Origin: Hyphomicrobiales bacterium
GTDB taxonomy: Bacteria > Pseudomonadota > Alphaproteobacteria > Rhizobiales > Beijerinckiaceae
Reading direction: 5' to 3'
DNA length: 39,925 bases
NCBI GenBank assembly: GCA_019246665.1
Contig: JAFAQA010000362.1
Location: 1 to 39,925 of the forward strand
The stretch's first letter is position 1; every line of letters begins with the position of its first letter. The notes beneath the pieces are model-generated. The model searched no databases, was not told the origin of the DNA, and worked only from the letters and a program-made list of their open reading frames with translations. The position numbers and the translations under genes are program-made. Below are positions 25,965 through 34,010 of the stretch, piece by piece.

Positions 25965-26474
25965 CTATTCGACCGTCGGCTCGAGACGCTTTTCCGCGCC
26001 CGAGCCTGCTTCGCGATAGACGATACGCTGGCCTGGTTTCACAATGCCAAGAGGCACGTCTCGGTCAGGAAGAATCGCCGTATAATGCTCGCGCAATGCG
26101 ACGACCACCTGCCGACCTTTCTCCGCCGACTTCATCGCCATGTTCTTCAGCATGCGGTAGTTCGCCGCCTCCTTCCAGGCGAGCGGCCAGCCAGGATCGC
26201 AATAAGCGATGATCCGGGTTCCCTCGGCCTCCAGGACGAATACGAGCTTGGAGCGCTCCGGCTTAAGCTCGTCGGGGAAGCGCGGATTGGCGAGCCATAA
26301 GCAACCGAAGGTCCGGCATTCCTGCGGCCTCGCATCATAAACGACGCAGCCCTGGCTTGGACGACAATGCCGGCACCAGACGCCCGCCGGCTTGTCGAGC
26401 GCGGCCACGCCAAGCACCTTGCAGCACAAGGTGCAGGAGCCGCATTGGCGTGTCGGCTTCTCTTCCGGTCCCAT
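25965..26474 (-). CDS. Cysteine-cluster protein, YkgJ-like (metal-chelating)
   Basis: A 169-residue soluble protein with a dense N-terminal cysteine cluster: CGSCTLCCKVLG, WCRHC, GCVVYDARPQECRTFGCLW. This CxxCxxCC...C..C...C..Y..RP..C..FxC layout is the YkgJ family signature (putative zinc or iron-sulfur binding, Fe-S oxidoreductase-like). The remaining two thirds are mixed alpha/beta with no further cysteine cluster. The ATG at 26474 places the cluster close to the N-terminus as in relatives; GAGG lies 9 bases upstream. The function is unknown. The gene is divergent from the HTH protein across 196 bases of mostly AT-rich DNA. Confidence 0.8.
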   Translation of the reverse strand: MGPEEKPTRQCGSCTLCCKVLGVAALDKPAGVWCRHCRPSQGCVVYDARPQECRTFGCLWLANPRFPDELKPERSKLVFVLEAEGTRIIAYCDPGWPLAWKEAANYRMLKNMAMKSAEKGRQVVVALREHYTAILPDRDVPLGIVKPGQRIVYREAGSGAEKRLEPTVE

Positions 26475-26670
26475 CGCGCAAAGCCTCAAAACAGGGGCGG
26501 GCTCAAGGGGCGCAGACGCGATCGGATTTAACGAGCGCGCTGCCCCCACCACAATGGGGTAACCCGTCGTTTCAGTTAAAACAACTCGTATGAATATTTT
26601 GAAGGCTTTGCGTTCCGATAGGGATTGATGTGGGCTTTGGGGGCTGGCCTGGCCTGTCGGAGATGCGCAG

Positions 26671-27126
26671 ATGAGCAGGGTGAAGGAAATGGAGACGGCC
26701 GTCGTTCTGGAGGCTTATCAGAACGCGTTGGAGCGCCATGGAAGCCACGTGGCCGCAATGGAAGAGGCCGTCCTCGCGCTCGACACCTATCGCGTCGCCG
26801 ACACCAAGACCACGCCGAGCGTGGGGGAGGAGGCAATCCATGCCGACATCCTGTTCGCGCATCGTCTGCGAACGAGAGCCGCCGTCGTCCAATGCATCGC
26901 GGATGCGTTTATCGAGCAGGAACTCGGCGTGACGCTCGATGTGCTCGCCTCAAGGTTGGACACGACCCCCCGCAAAGTCCGCAAGATGATGAGCCTGCGC
27001 GGATCAGGCCGACGCGGCATCGATCAAGTTTCCGATTTGCTTCTTGCGCTCGGGACCGAGCTCGACTTCCGGGTGGAGAAACGCCATCGCGGCGAGCAGG
27101 GGCCGCCCGCAAGCGAAGGAAAATGA
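26671..27126 (+). CDS. Hypothetical protein with C-terminal helix-turn-helix
   Basis: A 151-residue protein that I do not recognise as a named family. The N-terminal 75 residues are predicted helical (VVLEAYQNALERHGSHVAAMEEAVLALDTYR). Residues about 76-132 look like a Cro/XRE-type helix-turn-helix: an initial helix, then LDVLASRLDTTPRKVRKMMSLRG as the recognition unit, and DQVSDLLLALGTELDF as the closing helix, much like HigA/antitoxin HTH domains. No toxin partner is visible on either side. GGAG lies 8 bases before the ATG. It may be a solitary regulator of the adjacent divergent cysteine-cluster gene, which is inference from position only. Confidence 0.65.
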   Translation: MSRVKEMETAVVLEAYQNALERHGSHVAAMEEAVLALDTYRVADTKTTPSVGEEAIHADILFAHRLRTRAAVVQCIADAFIEQELGVTLDVLASRLDTTPRKVRKMMSLRGSGRRGIDQVSDLLLALGTELDFRVEKRHRGEQGPPASEGK

Positions 27127-27261
27127 TCAGCAAGGAAATGAAAGAAGCCGGCTCATATATTCGGCCGCAACCGCATCATCTTTTAAGATCATTGATCTCC
27201 ATCAGCAAACCGCAAGCGCTGAAGCTTCCCTTTCCATCGAGCCACGCGACCTAGAATCATG

Positions 27262-28123
27262 TCACCCGCGCTTTGTCCTGAAATATCGATAGAGATTGTC
27301 GTAAACGGGAGCGCCTTGGGCAAGGCGTCGCTCGTCGTCCGGGCTCGCGGCGACAATGCCTGCGATCAACTTGCGATCCCCCTCGTCTCCTCGCGTCCGA
27401 AATTCGCGTCCTTGAGGTCGATGTCGTGCGCGATCGCGCGCAACGCGGGTTCGCCGATGCCGGCGCGTTCGACAAGGACTTCAAAGGTGCAACGATCGCC
27501 TTCATGAGTGATCTCGCCGTCAAAAAGGTCGAAGCGCAAATCGCCCTTTTTGGGGGCATATCCCTTGCCCGCGACGAAGCGGATCACCGTATCCGGATCG
27601 ATGAAGCAGCGGATCAGCCAACTGCATTCGATGCGATCGACATGCGTCCTTGCGTGTAACCGAAGTCCGACCCTTCAGTTCGAGGCAAAGAAATCGATCG
27701 CCGCGACCTGAGCGCTTCGCTTGCGCAGCCGAGCGACCTGGACACGCGCGTCCGCTCCCGGTTCGGGTGTCGCTGTCGCCTCGAGCTTTGCGGAAAGCTC
27801 GCGTGCTTCCTTGGCGATCGAGCGGTAATCTTCATCGCGCGCCGCGTCGAAGAGCCCCCGCGCCTGCGCGTCGCAGAGCCCACCAATGAGTTGCGCCTCG
27901 CACACCATTGCCTCACCGCTGCCCTTGACGATTCCCTTCAAAAGCCACTCGGAGTCTTCATGGGTCTCCGCGTTCGCCGGTAGCCGTAAGCCGTGCTCTC
28001 CACGGCGACGGCAACGATGTCTTGCAACCGGCGCCAGATCTTCACCCGGAAATAAGCGGGCTTTGCGGGAATTCGGTGGAGGAGGAGCAACCACCTCTGC
28101 TCCGGCTCTTTTCCGAGGATCAA
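27262..28123 (-). pseudogene. chrB: chrB pseudogene (chromate resistance protein ChrB), multiple frameshifts
   Basis: Pieces of ChrB are found in order in different frames on the minus strand. From 28123 the frame reads a normal ChrB start: LLLHRIPAKPAYFRVKIWRRLQDI. A one-base loss near 27982-27990 moves the frame to LPANAETHEDSEWLLKGIVKGSGEAMVCEAQLI...AAIDFFASN, which ends in TGA (27675-27677). Past that stop come SVTRK and, after another shift near 27645-27652, THVDRIECSWLIRCFIDPD...GYAPKKGDLRFDLFDGEITHEGDRCTFEVLVERAGIGEPALRAIAHDIDLKDANFGREE. A third shift near 27366-27375 leads to KLIAGIVAASPDDERRLAQGAPVYDNLYRYF and the original stop at 27262. No chrA transporter is nearby. ChrB normally regulates, and is needed for, chromate resistance. 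Confidence 0.88.
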
Positions 28124-28187
28124 TGTTGGAACTGTACCCCCAGATCAAGATTAAGTGAAACGCTTGTATCATCAAGTTTCTAGTGTA

Positions 28188-28212
28188 TCACATGGAAAAA
28201 TGCTTCATGTGA
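28188..28212. promoter_or_regulatory. Perfect 7-bp dyad, candidate operator
   Basis: TCACATG-N11-CATGTGA is a perfect inverted repeat with 18-base centre-to-centre spacing, typical of a dimeric regulator's site. It lies between the chrB pseudogene and the small ORF that precedes the DUF1259 gene, 6 bases before the ATG at 28219. Binding there would block transcription or translation of the downstream genes. The regulator is unknown; ChrB itself is a candidate, because it is a DNA-binding regulator and its remnant is divergent from this site. Confidence 0.4.
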
Positions 28213-28218
28213 GTGAGA

Positions 28219-28347
28219 ATGGTCGAACTCTGGGATGATTGTCCGGCGGTCAGTGACCACTCCGAGATCGCTTACGCCTTCACCAAAAGGGTGGAGCAAC
28301 TCTTCGATCGATTGAATGCACGCCAAGAGAAAGGGGCGCTGGCGTGA
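28219..28347 (+). CDS. Small ORF (42 aa) coupled to the DUF1259 gene
   Basis: An ATG-initiated frame of 42 codons with product MVELWDDCPAVSDHSEIAYA followed by FTKRVEQLFDRLNARQEKGALA. Its stop overlaps the next start (TGATG), the usual sign of translational coupling. Third positions are mainly G or C, like the surrounding genes. It is acidic at the N-terminus with an amphipathic C-terminal helix and no signal peptide. I do not recognise a family. It may be a true leader or partner peptide, or the tail of a larger gene lost by deletion, since both neighbours on the chrB side are broken. Confidence 0.4.
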   Translation: MVELWDDCPAVSDHSEIAYAFTKRVEQLFDRLNARQEKGALA

Positions 28348-29264
28348 TGAGAGCTTGGACGGGACGCAAAGGAAGGATGCTACTCATGTGGATGCAGTTT
28401 CTCGCTGGCCTGGTCGGCGTTTTCGCCCTCACCGTACCAGCATCGGCCGAACCCGACTGGCAGGCCGTGGCCAAAGCCCTCGGCAAGGAGGGGGCGTTGC
28501 AACAAGGCGGGGTCTACCGCGTCGGACTGCCGCGCACGGATCTTAAGGTGAAACTGGATAGCGTGGACCTCAAACCCGGCTTTGCGCTCGGCTCTTGGCT
28601 CGCCTTCATGCCAAGGGGGGATGAGGTGATGGTGATGGGCGACCTTGTGCTCACGGGCGACGAAGTGAACCCGGTCATGGAAAAGTTTCTCGAAAACGGG
28701 ATCGAGATCACGGCTCTCCACAATCATCTCCTGCGCGCGGAGCCCGCCACGATGTATATGCATGTTTCTGCTCACGGCGACCCGGTGAAGCTCGCCGCCA
28801 TGCTCCACGATGGGCTTCAGCTTAGCGGCACGCCGCTCGGTCCGAATCCGCCAACATCACCCACCTCGCTTGATCTCGACACGGGAGCGCTCGATTCGGC
28901 GCTGGGCTTCAAGGGAAAGGCGAATGGCGCGGTCTACCAATTCTCGATCCCGCGCGCCGAGCCCGTTAAAGAGGACGGCATGATCGTTCCCGAGGGAATG
29001 GGCTCGGCAATCGGCATTAATTTTCAGCCTACCGTCGGGGGAAAGGCCGCGATCACCGGCGATCTCGTTCTCGCCGCCTCCGAGGTCAATCCGGTTCTTC
29101 GTGCCTTGCGGATGAATGGGATCGAGGTCACCGCGGTTCATAACCACATGCTCGATGATGAACCTAGAATGTTCTTCATGCATTTCTGGGCGAATGACGA
29201 TGCTCAAAGGCTTGCCAAGGGACTTCGGGCCGCACTCGATAAGATCGCGATCAAGAAGAGCTGA
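28347..29264 (+). CDS. DUF1259 (LppY/LpqO family) exported protein
   Basis: A protein of about 305 residues with an N-terminal signal (MWMQFLAGLVGVFALTVPASA, cut after ASA) and two tandem DUF1259 units. Each unit ends in a matching block: HNHLLRAEPATMYMHVSAHGDPVKLA and HNHMLDDEPRMFFMHFWANDDAQRLA, preceded by GDLVL...EVNPV...NGIE(I/V)TA. The His-rich HNH...MH pattern suggests metal binding, but the family function is unknown (LppY and LpqO are mycobacterial lipoproteins). No lipobox is seen here. I chose the ATG at 28347, coupled to the small ORF upstream; an ATG at 28377 nearer the signal is possible. The next gene begins 3 bases after the stop. Confidence 0.85.
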   Translation: MRAWTGRKGRMLLMWMQFLAGLVGVFALTVPASAEPDWQAVAKALGKEGALQQGGVYRVGLPRTDLKVKLDSVDLKPGFALGSWLAFMPRGDEVMVMGDLVLTGDEVNPVMEKFLENGIEITALHNHLLRAEPATMYMHVSAHGDPVKLAAMLHDGLQLSGTPLGPNPPTSPTSLDLDTGALDSALGFKGKANGAVYQFSIPRAEPVKEDGMIVPEGMGSAIGINFQPTVGGKAAITGDLVLAASEVNPVLRALRMNGIEVTAVHNHMLDDEPRMFFMHFWANDDAQRLAKGLRAALDKIAIKKS

Positions 29265-29267
29265 ACA

Positions 29268-30244
29268 ATGCGCAGGCTCGCTGCTCTTGCCTTGCTTTGG
29301 GTTCGTTCTGGTTAACGGGCCAGAAGTGGCGGCGGCTGAGCCGCCACTGCGGCTCACGGCGAAAATCTCGCTCCGCAAGGTCAGTGGCCGAATCGACCAT
29401 CTTGCCGTCGACCTTGGCAGGCAGCGCCTTTTCGTCGCCGGGCTTGGCAATGACAGCGTGGGCGTGATCGACCTCAGGTCAGATCATCCGTCAAATCGAA
29501 GGACTCAAGCATCCACAAGGTGTGGATTATGAGCCCTCAACCGATACGCTTTTCGTCGTCAATGCCGGCGATGGCTCGGTCCGGTTGTTTCATGGAACAG
29601 AGCTCGAGCCTTCAGGCCGGATCGATCTCGGGGAGGACGCCGACAATATTCGCGTCGATGCCGCGCATCATCGCGTATTGGTCGCCTACGGCAATGGCGC
29701 CATCGCGAGCATTGATCCGGATACGCGGGCGAAGACCGGCGTGGTGATCCTCGATGGCCACCCTGAAGGATTTCAGACCGATGGCACGCACGTCTTCGCG
29801 AATGTACCTGATGGCCGGCACGTCGCGCTCATCGAAGGTGCGGAAGTGACGACGCATGCGCGATGGCGGTTCGGCGAAACCGGCCGGAATTTTCCTATGG
29901 CGCTCGAGCAGGAAGAATCACGGCTGATCACCGTGACGCGGGATCCGGCGGAGCTCTTGAGACTTGACCTTAGCGACGGCGCGCTCCTCTCGAGGACCGA
30001 TACTTGCGAGGACGCCGATGATGTCTTTGTCGACGCCAAGCGTCACCGCATCTACGTAAGCTGCGGCGAAGGCTTTCTCGACATCTTCGAGCAGCGAAAC
30101 GGATATGAGCGGATCGCGCGCATTCCAACCGTGCGGGGCGCACGCACGTCTCTCTTCAGCCCGATGCTCGATCGACTCTTCGTCGCGGGGCGGGCGACCT
30201 CCCGTGAGCCGGCGGCAATCTGGGTATACGAGCCGACGCCATGA
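29268..30244 (+). pseudogene. YncE-like beta-propeller protein gene with two frameshifts
   Basis: The ATG at 29268 begins a plausible signal peptide (MRRLAALAL) that runs into a stop. The adjacent frame continues it as CFGFVLVNGPEVAAAEPPLRLTAKI...GRIDHLAVDLGRQRLFVAGLGNDSVGVIDL. A second shift near 29474-29480 is needed to read GQIIRQIEGLKHPQGVDYEPSTDTLFVVNAGDGSVRLF and then the long remaining frame (from 29522) to 30244. The repeated VD...RLFVA, LFVVNAGDGSVR and RVLVAYGNGAIASID units are beta-propeller blades of the YncE / cytochrome-D1-like type. The protein would have been about 325 residues and periplasmic. Either the gene is inactivated or two sequencing errors exist; the shifted frames are otherwise well preserved, so decay must be recent. 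Confidence 0.8.
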
Positions 30245-30285
30245 CCGCCCGTCCGTCGAAAGCCCACTGAGAGCGCCCACCCCAG

Positions 30286-30807
30286 CTACACGCCCGACTC
30301 CGTGGTCGAGACGAAGGCGGTTGTCGGCATCAGCAAGGCGAAGGGCTGGAGCAGCAAGAACAGCGCCTCGTTCGAAAGATCACCTGGCAAGCCCCCAGGC
30401 TCCCGGCCCTGCACGGCGTCCGTGACGACGGTCGTCGGAATGCCGATCGCGTTTGCGCCGATCGCGGTTCCAAGCAAGATATCGTGCAGACCCGAGCCCG
30501 CGAGAGTGACCGATGCCGTACCAAAATCGGCGAGCACGGCGCGAAACTGCAGATCGTTCCAAGGGCAGGGATCGGCGAGATCGAAGATCAAGTCGCCGGC
30601 TTCAGAGAAAGCCTGCTTCTTGCTTGACGGAATGACTCTGCCTTCGGGCGACACCCGTCGCAGAAAGGCGATCGGCCATTGCATGCGATGCCAACAGCCG
30701 ATCAGCATCGCGCATTTGCACATGACGAAGCAGGACATCTCGTCGTCGAGCGATATCAGCAACGCGCTTCGCGGGAAAAGCTGCTTCAGAGTGGGATTGA
30801 GGTTCAT
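30286..30807 (-). CDS. Isochorismatase-like cysteine hydrolase fold protein, apparently without the catalytic Cys
   Basis: A 173-residue protein that fits the isochorismatase-like hydrolase fold: strand SALLISLDDEM with the acidic residue (D21/D22), the expected lysine region IPSSKKQAFSEA (K63/K64), and the motif strand-helix TLAGSGLHDILLGTAIGANAIGIPTTVVTDAV. In active members the segment after the second strand is G-x-x-T-x-x-C-V; here it is GSGLHDILL with no Cys. Catalysis by the normal D-K-C triad is therefore unlikely. Four Cys cluster at 26-38 and 81 instead. It overlaps the upstream acyltransferase gene by four bases (ATGA), so the two are made together. The role is unknown. Confidence 0.65.
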   Translation of the reverse strand: MNLNPTLKQLFPRSALLISLDDEMSCFVMCKCAMLIGCWHRMQWPIAFLRRVSPEGRVIPSSKKQAFSEAGDLIFDLADPCPWNDLQFRAVLADFGTASVTLAGSGLHDILLGTAIGANAIGIPTTVVTDAVQGREPGGLPGDLSNEALFLLLQPFALLMPTTAFVSTTESGV

Positions 30808-32045
30808 GCGACCACCGCCGGCCGGAGCTTGCGCGCCACCTTCTCTTCCGGGTCCCGAACCTTCCTTTCGGCCGAGCTCTCGAGAATGCCCGGCCGATCC
30901 CAATCGCCTTCCGGCCGCAAGATCACGTAAGGGCCGCTCTCCAGATCGATGGCGTTGGGAAGCGCCTCGTACTCGGCAATCATCTCCGAGTATCGATAAT
31001 CGGAGAAGATGAAGTCGCGTCCTGGCGCGAGTGGCTTTCCGCCAAAATGCGCCCAAAACTTCTCCACCCCCTCGCGCGCATGGCCGTAGATGCGGCGAAA
31101 CCCCTTGCGGCGCACATGCTCGACGGCGGTGCGCACCACATCGAACGAAACGCGCGTCCGGCGAAACTCTTTGCGAACCGCAAGCCTCTCGAGCTTGACG
31201 AAATCCCCGAAATAGCGAGCGCGCAAGGAGCATGCCGGCTCATCGCCAACGAAGCCGATGAAATGTGTGGCACAATGATCGTTGCCGTCGAATTCCTCCG
31301 CGTAAGGGCAGGCTTGCTCAGCCAGGAACACCGCGGCACGGATCGCGTACACCATCAGGAGGTCGTCGGCACCGCGCGCGACCTTCACGCGCATGCGAGC
31401 GCGCGCCGGGCGGGCTGCAGAAGGCCCCTCGCGGCGCAGCTTGTCGGCGACCGCCTCCGAAAGCCCGGCCAACTGCCGATGCACCGGGGAAGAAAACGAC
31501 GAAGGATCGCGGCGTCGATAGACGAAAAGGTCATTCGGACCCTGTGCGACCGGCTCGAAGCCCGTCCGTTCCATGAACTTCTGGCCTTTGACCGTGCCGG
31601 GGCGCGCATACATCTCAACCTCGGCAAAGCCGGGCCGGCGAACGAAACGCATGACATTGCCCATGGCGGCGACGCGCGAGCCGGGCAGATACATGGCCCA
31701 GGCGTAGAGACCTCTGGGAGTTTCCCCAGGCGCTGCGAGGTGAGCCACATCAGGATCGGCGACCGAAAATGCGCCGTCGAAAAGCCGCTCGAGACCGAGC
31801 TCATTGAGGTAAAGGAAGGCGAACCCTCCCACCAGGCCTTTGTGATCGTGTACTGCCAGTATAGTCTCGGGATTGAAGGTAAACACCCGGCGGATCGCCG
31901 GTTCGATAACCTTCATGGCCGGAATTTCCGGTGCCGCCATATCGATCAAACGACCGAGCTCGGATGCGGTCGCGGGCCGAACGGTGAAGCGTCGACTGGG
32001 CGGGATGAGGTCCAGCGGACGATGCTTCAAAATCGGACCATCCAT
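30804..32045 (-). CDS. GNAT-type acyltransferase with two GNAT-like domains
   Basis: A 413-residue protein. The N-terminal half (FTVRPATASELGRLIDMAAPEIPAMKV...MERTGFEPV) resembles a divergent GNAT domain. The C-terminal half is clearer: RMRVKVARGADDLLMVYAIRAAVFLAEQACPYAEEFDGNDHCATHFIGFVGDEPACSLRARYF, followed by KLERLAVRKEFRRTRVSFDVVRTAVEHVRRKGFRRIYGHA, which holds the acetyl-CoA-binding strand and loop region. An Arg/Lys-rich tail ends the protein. I chose the ATG at 32045 because GGAGAGG lies 5 bases upstream; a longer frame starting at 32090 lacks this. It overlaps the isochorismatase-like gene by four bases and is divergent from a LysR-type regulator, which likely controls both. The acyl donor and acceptor are unknown. 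Confidence 0.8.
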   Translation of the reverse strand: MDGPILKHRPLDLIPPSRRFTVRPATASELGRLIDMAAPEIPAMKVIEPAIRRVFTFNPETILAVHDHKGLVGGFAFLYLNELGLERLFDGAFSVADPDVAHLAAPGETPRGLYAWAMYLPGSRVAAMGNVMRFVRRPGFAEVEMYARPGTVKGQKFMERTGFEPVAQGPNDLFVYRRRDPSSFSSPVHRQLAGLSEAVADKLRREGPSAARPARARMRVKVARGADDLLMVYAIRAAVFLAEQACPYAEEFDGNDHCATHFIGFVGDEPACSLRARYFGDFVKLERLAVRKEFRRTRVSFDVVRTAVEHVRRKGFRRIYGHAREGVEKFWAHFGGKPLAPGRDFIFSDYRYSEMIAEYEALPNAIDLESGPYVILRPEGDWDRPGILESSAERKVRDPEEKVARKLRPAVVA

Positions 32046-32127
32046 CCGGCCCTCTCCAAAAATCCTAACATGTGATTTGATTAGTTTCATATTAATCCGT
32101 TAGCATAAGCGAAAGGCGGACCATCGA

Positions 32128-33270
32128 ATGCAACCAAAACTGGCACAGGGTGCTTCAGATTTGGAGCTTGCGGGACGGGCTTTCATGCAAGAGCTTTCGT
32201 GGGATGATTTGCGAATTTTTCTTTCCTGCACGTCCCAGGGCAGCTTGAGACGGGCTTCGGAGGTGCTTGGCGTCTCGGCCAGCACCATCGCCCGGGCCCT
32301 CGACCGGCTCGAGAAAACGGTCGGATACCGCCTGTTCGCGCGCGACAAGGAAGGTTTGAGGCTGACCGATGACGGGCGCTTCATGCTCGACGAAGTACGC
32401 GCGATGGAACGGGCGACCTTGAGCATCGCGCGGCGCAGCAGCGTGGGACAGGACCCTTTGCGCGGCATCGTCCGCGTCGCGATCACCGAGGGTCTTGGCA
32501 CCTACTGGGTTCTGCCCAAGCTTTTACCTTTCACCCAGGCCCATCGCCTCCTCACGATGGAATTGCGCTGCACAATGGATTCGACGGATGTCGCGCGCCT
32601 CGAAGCCGACATCTCTATTCAGTTTCACAAGGCGACCAATCCTGATCTTTACGCAGTCCGCCTCGGGTATCTGCACACCTATCCTTTTGCTTCGCAGGAA
32701 TATGCGCGGCGCAATGGTATCCCCCGATCATTGGAGGAGGCGCGTCAGCATCGCTTCGTGCAGCAAGTCTCGCCGCTTCTTCCGGAAGGCGCTTACGAAC
32801 GCTTGCTTGGCGTCGAGAGCCTTGATGGGATGATCGCGCTGCGCACCAATACGAGCTCGGCCGTGCTTTACGCGATCGAGCGAGACGCCGGCATCGGCTG
32901 GCTTCCCTCTTACGCCCTGGTGTTCGGTGGCCGCTTTGTTCCCGTCGACATCGGCATCAAGCACTCGCTTGAGATTTGGATGACTTACCATCCCTATATC
33001 CGAAATTCCGAACGCCACATGGTGGTCGTCGACTGGCTGCGAAGATTGTTCGACGCGCGACGCTTCCCCTGTTTTCGCGAAGAGTTCGTGCACCCGCTTG
33101 GGCTTCTTCCGATGATGACGGATGTTGCGGAGACACATGGCGGACGAGGCTTTCTCGCGGCCGATCCCACTGGCCAGAGCAGCGGCTTGGCGCGTGCCGG
33201 CGCGAGCAGTTTATCGGCCGAGATGCGCGCGCAACGGGCAACGCTCGGCACGGCAGGCGGAGAAACGTAA
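32128..33270 (+). CDS. LysR-family transcriptional regulator
   Basis: A 380-residue LysR-type regulator. The winged helix-turn-helix spans residues about 20-83 (LSWDDLRIFLSCTSQGSLRRASEVLGVSASTIARALDRLEKTVGYRLFARDKEGLRLTDDG). A substrate-binding domain follows (GIVRVAITEGLGTYWVLPKL, then TNTSSAVLYAIERDAGIGWLPSYAL). It is longer than the usual 300 residues: the last 60 or so (from about 320) are a low-complexity Ala/Gly/Ser-rich tail. It is divergent from the double-GNAT gene across 82 bases that contain a CTAAC/GTTAG pair at 32065-32069 and 32099-32103, a possible autoregulatory site. AAGGCGGA before the ATG supports the start. Confidence 0.9.
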   Translation: MQPKLAQGASDLELAGRAFMQELSWDDLRIFLSCTSQGSLRRASEVLGVSASTIARALDRLEKTVGYRLFARDKEGLRLTDDGRFMLDEVRAMERATLSIARRSSVGQDPLRGIVRVAITEGLGTYWVLPKLLPFTQAHRLLTMELRCTMDSTDVARLEADISIQFHKATNPDLYAVRLGYLHTYPFASQEYARRNGIPRSLEEARQHRFVQQVSPLLPEGAYERLLGVESLDGMIALRTNTSSAVLYAIERDAGIGWLPSYALVFGGRFVPVDIGIKHSLEIWMTYHPYIRNSERHMVVVDWLRRLFDARRFPCFREEFVHPLGLLPMMTDVAETHGGRGFLAADPTGQSSGLARAGASSLSAEMRAQRATLGTAGGET

Positions 33271-33363
33271 TTCGCACAAAGCCGTCGAAGTGATTCGGAT
33301 ACTGGAGATGCTGTGGATTTCTGCGCGCTGGAAGTGATTCGTCTCGCCGATTGAAACGGATCC

Positions 33364-33543
33364 GTGAGCCCTTTTTTGGAGGGACGCGCTGCGCGAAGAG
33401 CGCTCGGCTTCATCGCACGCGAGATGGGACAGCCGCGCCTCGAGTTCGTCAGGGCGGCCTCGACGTCGATCCACTCGGCCGGGCAGGCGCAACGCTCCAC
33501 GCCGGACCTGCAATACTTCGACGATGCCTCGTGGACGAGCTAG
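33364..33543 (+). CDS. Possible small protein (59 aa), unknown
   Basis: A GTG-initiated frame of 59 codons, MSPFLEGRAARRALGFIARE at the start and ending in PDLQYFDDASWTS. Third codon positions are almost entirely G or C, as in the real genes nearby, which speaks for coding use or a decayed gene. No family is recognised, there is no signal peptide, and no clear ribosome site lies upstream. It lies in the 740-base stretch after the LysR gene. The remainder, 33544-34010, becomes AT-richer toward the right and contains no gene I can support; the promoter of the following operon must be there. Confidence 0.35.
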   Translation: MSPFLEGRAARRALGFIAREMGQPRLEFVRAASTSIHSAGQAQRSTPDLQYFDDASWTS

Positions 33544-33752
33544 TCTAATCCATCTCCTTGATTTGACATGGAATTCACGAAGAGAACCGTCCGCCTGAGG
33601 TGATCGGCCAGCGCCAAACGAGAGAGTTCCGAGACGAGCGGGTCGCCCAGCGCCTCACACGCTCCAATCCAGCACGGGCCTTGATGCTGCACGAGTAAAA
33701 ATCCGATCGCCGGAACAAGCCGTTTCGAGGCTCTTTGTTCCCCCGCGAAAAC

Positions 33753-33799
33753 CCTACCTACAAGTGAGTATCGCGCGTAACACTTCTAGTAGGTGGTAG
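33753..33799. promoter_or_regulatory. Imperfect hairpin upstream of the sugar-nucleotide operon
   Basis: ACCTAC-AAGTG (33756-33766) can pair with CACTT-CTA-GTAGGT (33781-33794), with a 3-base bulge and a 14-base loop, and the flanks (CCCT / GGTAG) extend it weakly. It lies about 210 bases before the nucleotidyltransferase gene. It may be an operator or a leader structure. No U-tract follows, so a terminator is less likely. Confidence 0.3.
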
Positions 33800-34010
33800 T
33801 AATGCATTTTAGCACGTCGCAAACGCACCGCCCCGATATAGCGTTGTTCTGTTGCCTCGGTCACGAATCAAGGAAACGAAAGCGACCGACTCCCCTTTTG
33901 TTCGACGCTGGTGCTTGCGAATTCGGGCCGTTCAGAACGCACCCTGCAGACTGACTTTATGGCGAAGTTAAAGTGCCCGATTGCGTAAGTAAAGCGGTCA
34001 GGAGAACGAG

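Noticed and set aside
31047-32075. Plus-strand frame of 342 codons opposite the GNAT gene
   Set aside because: It is antisense to a gene with clear GNAT motifs and a good ribosome site.
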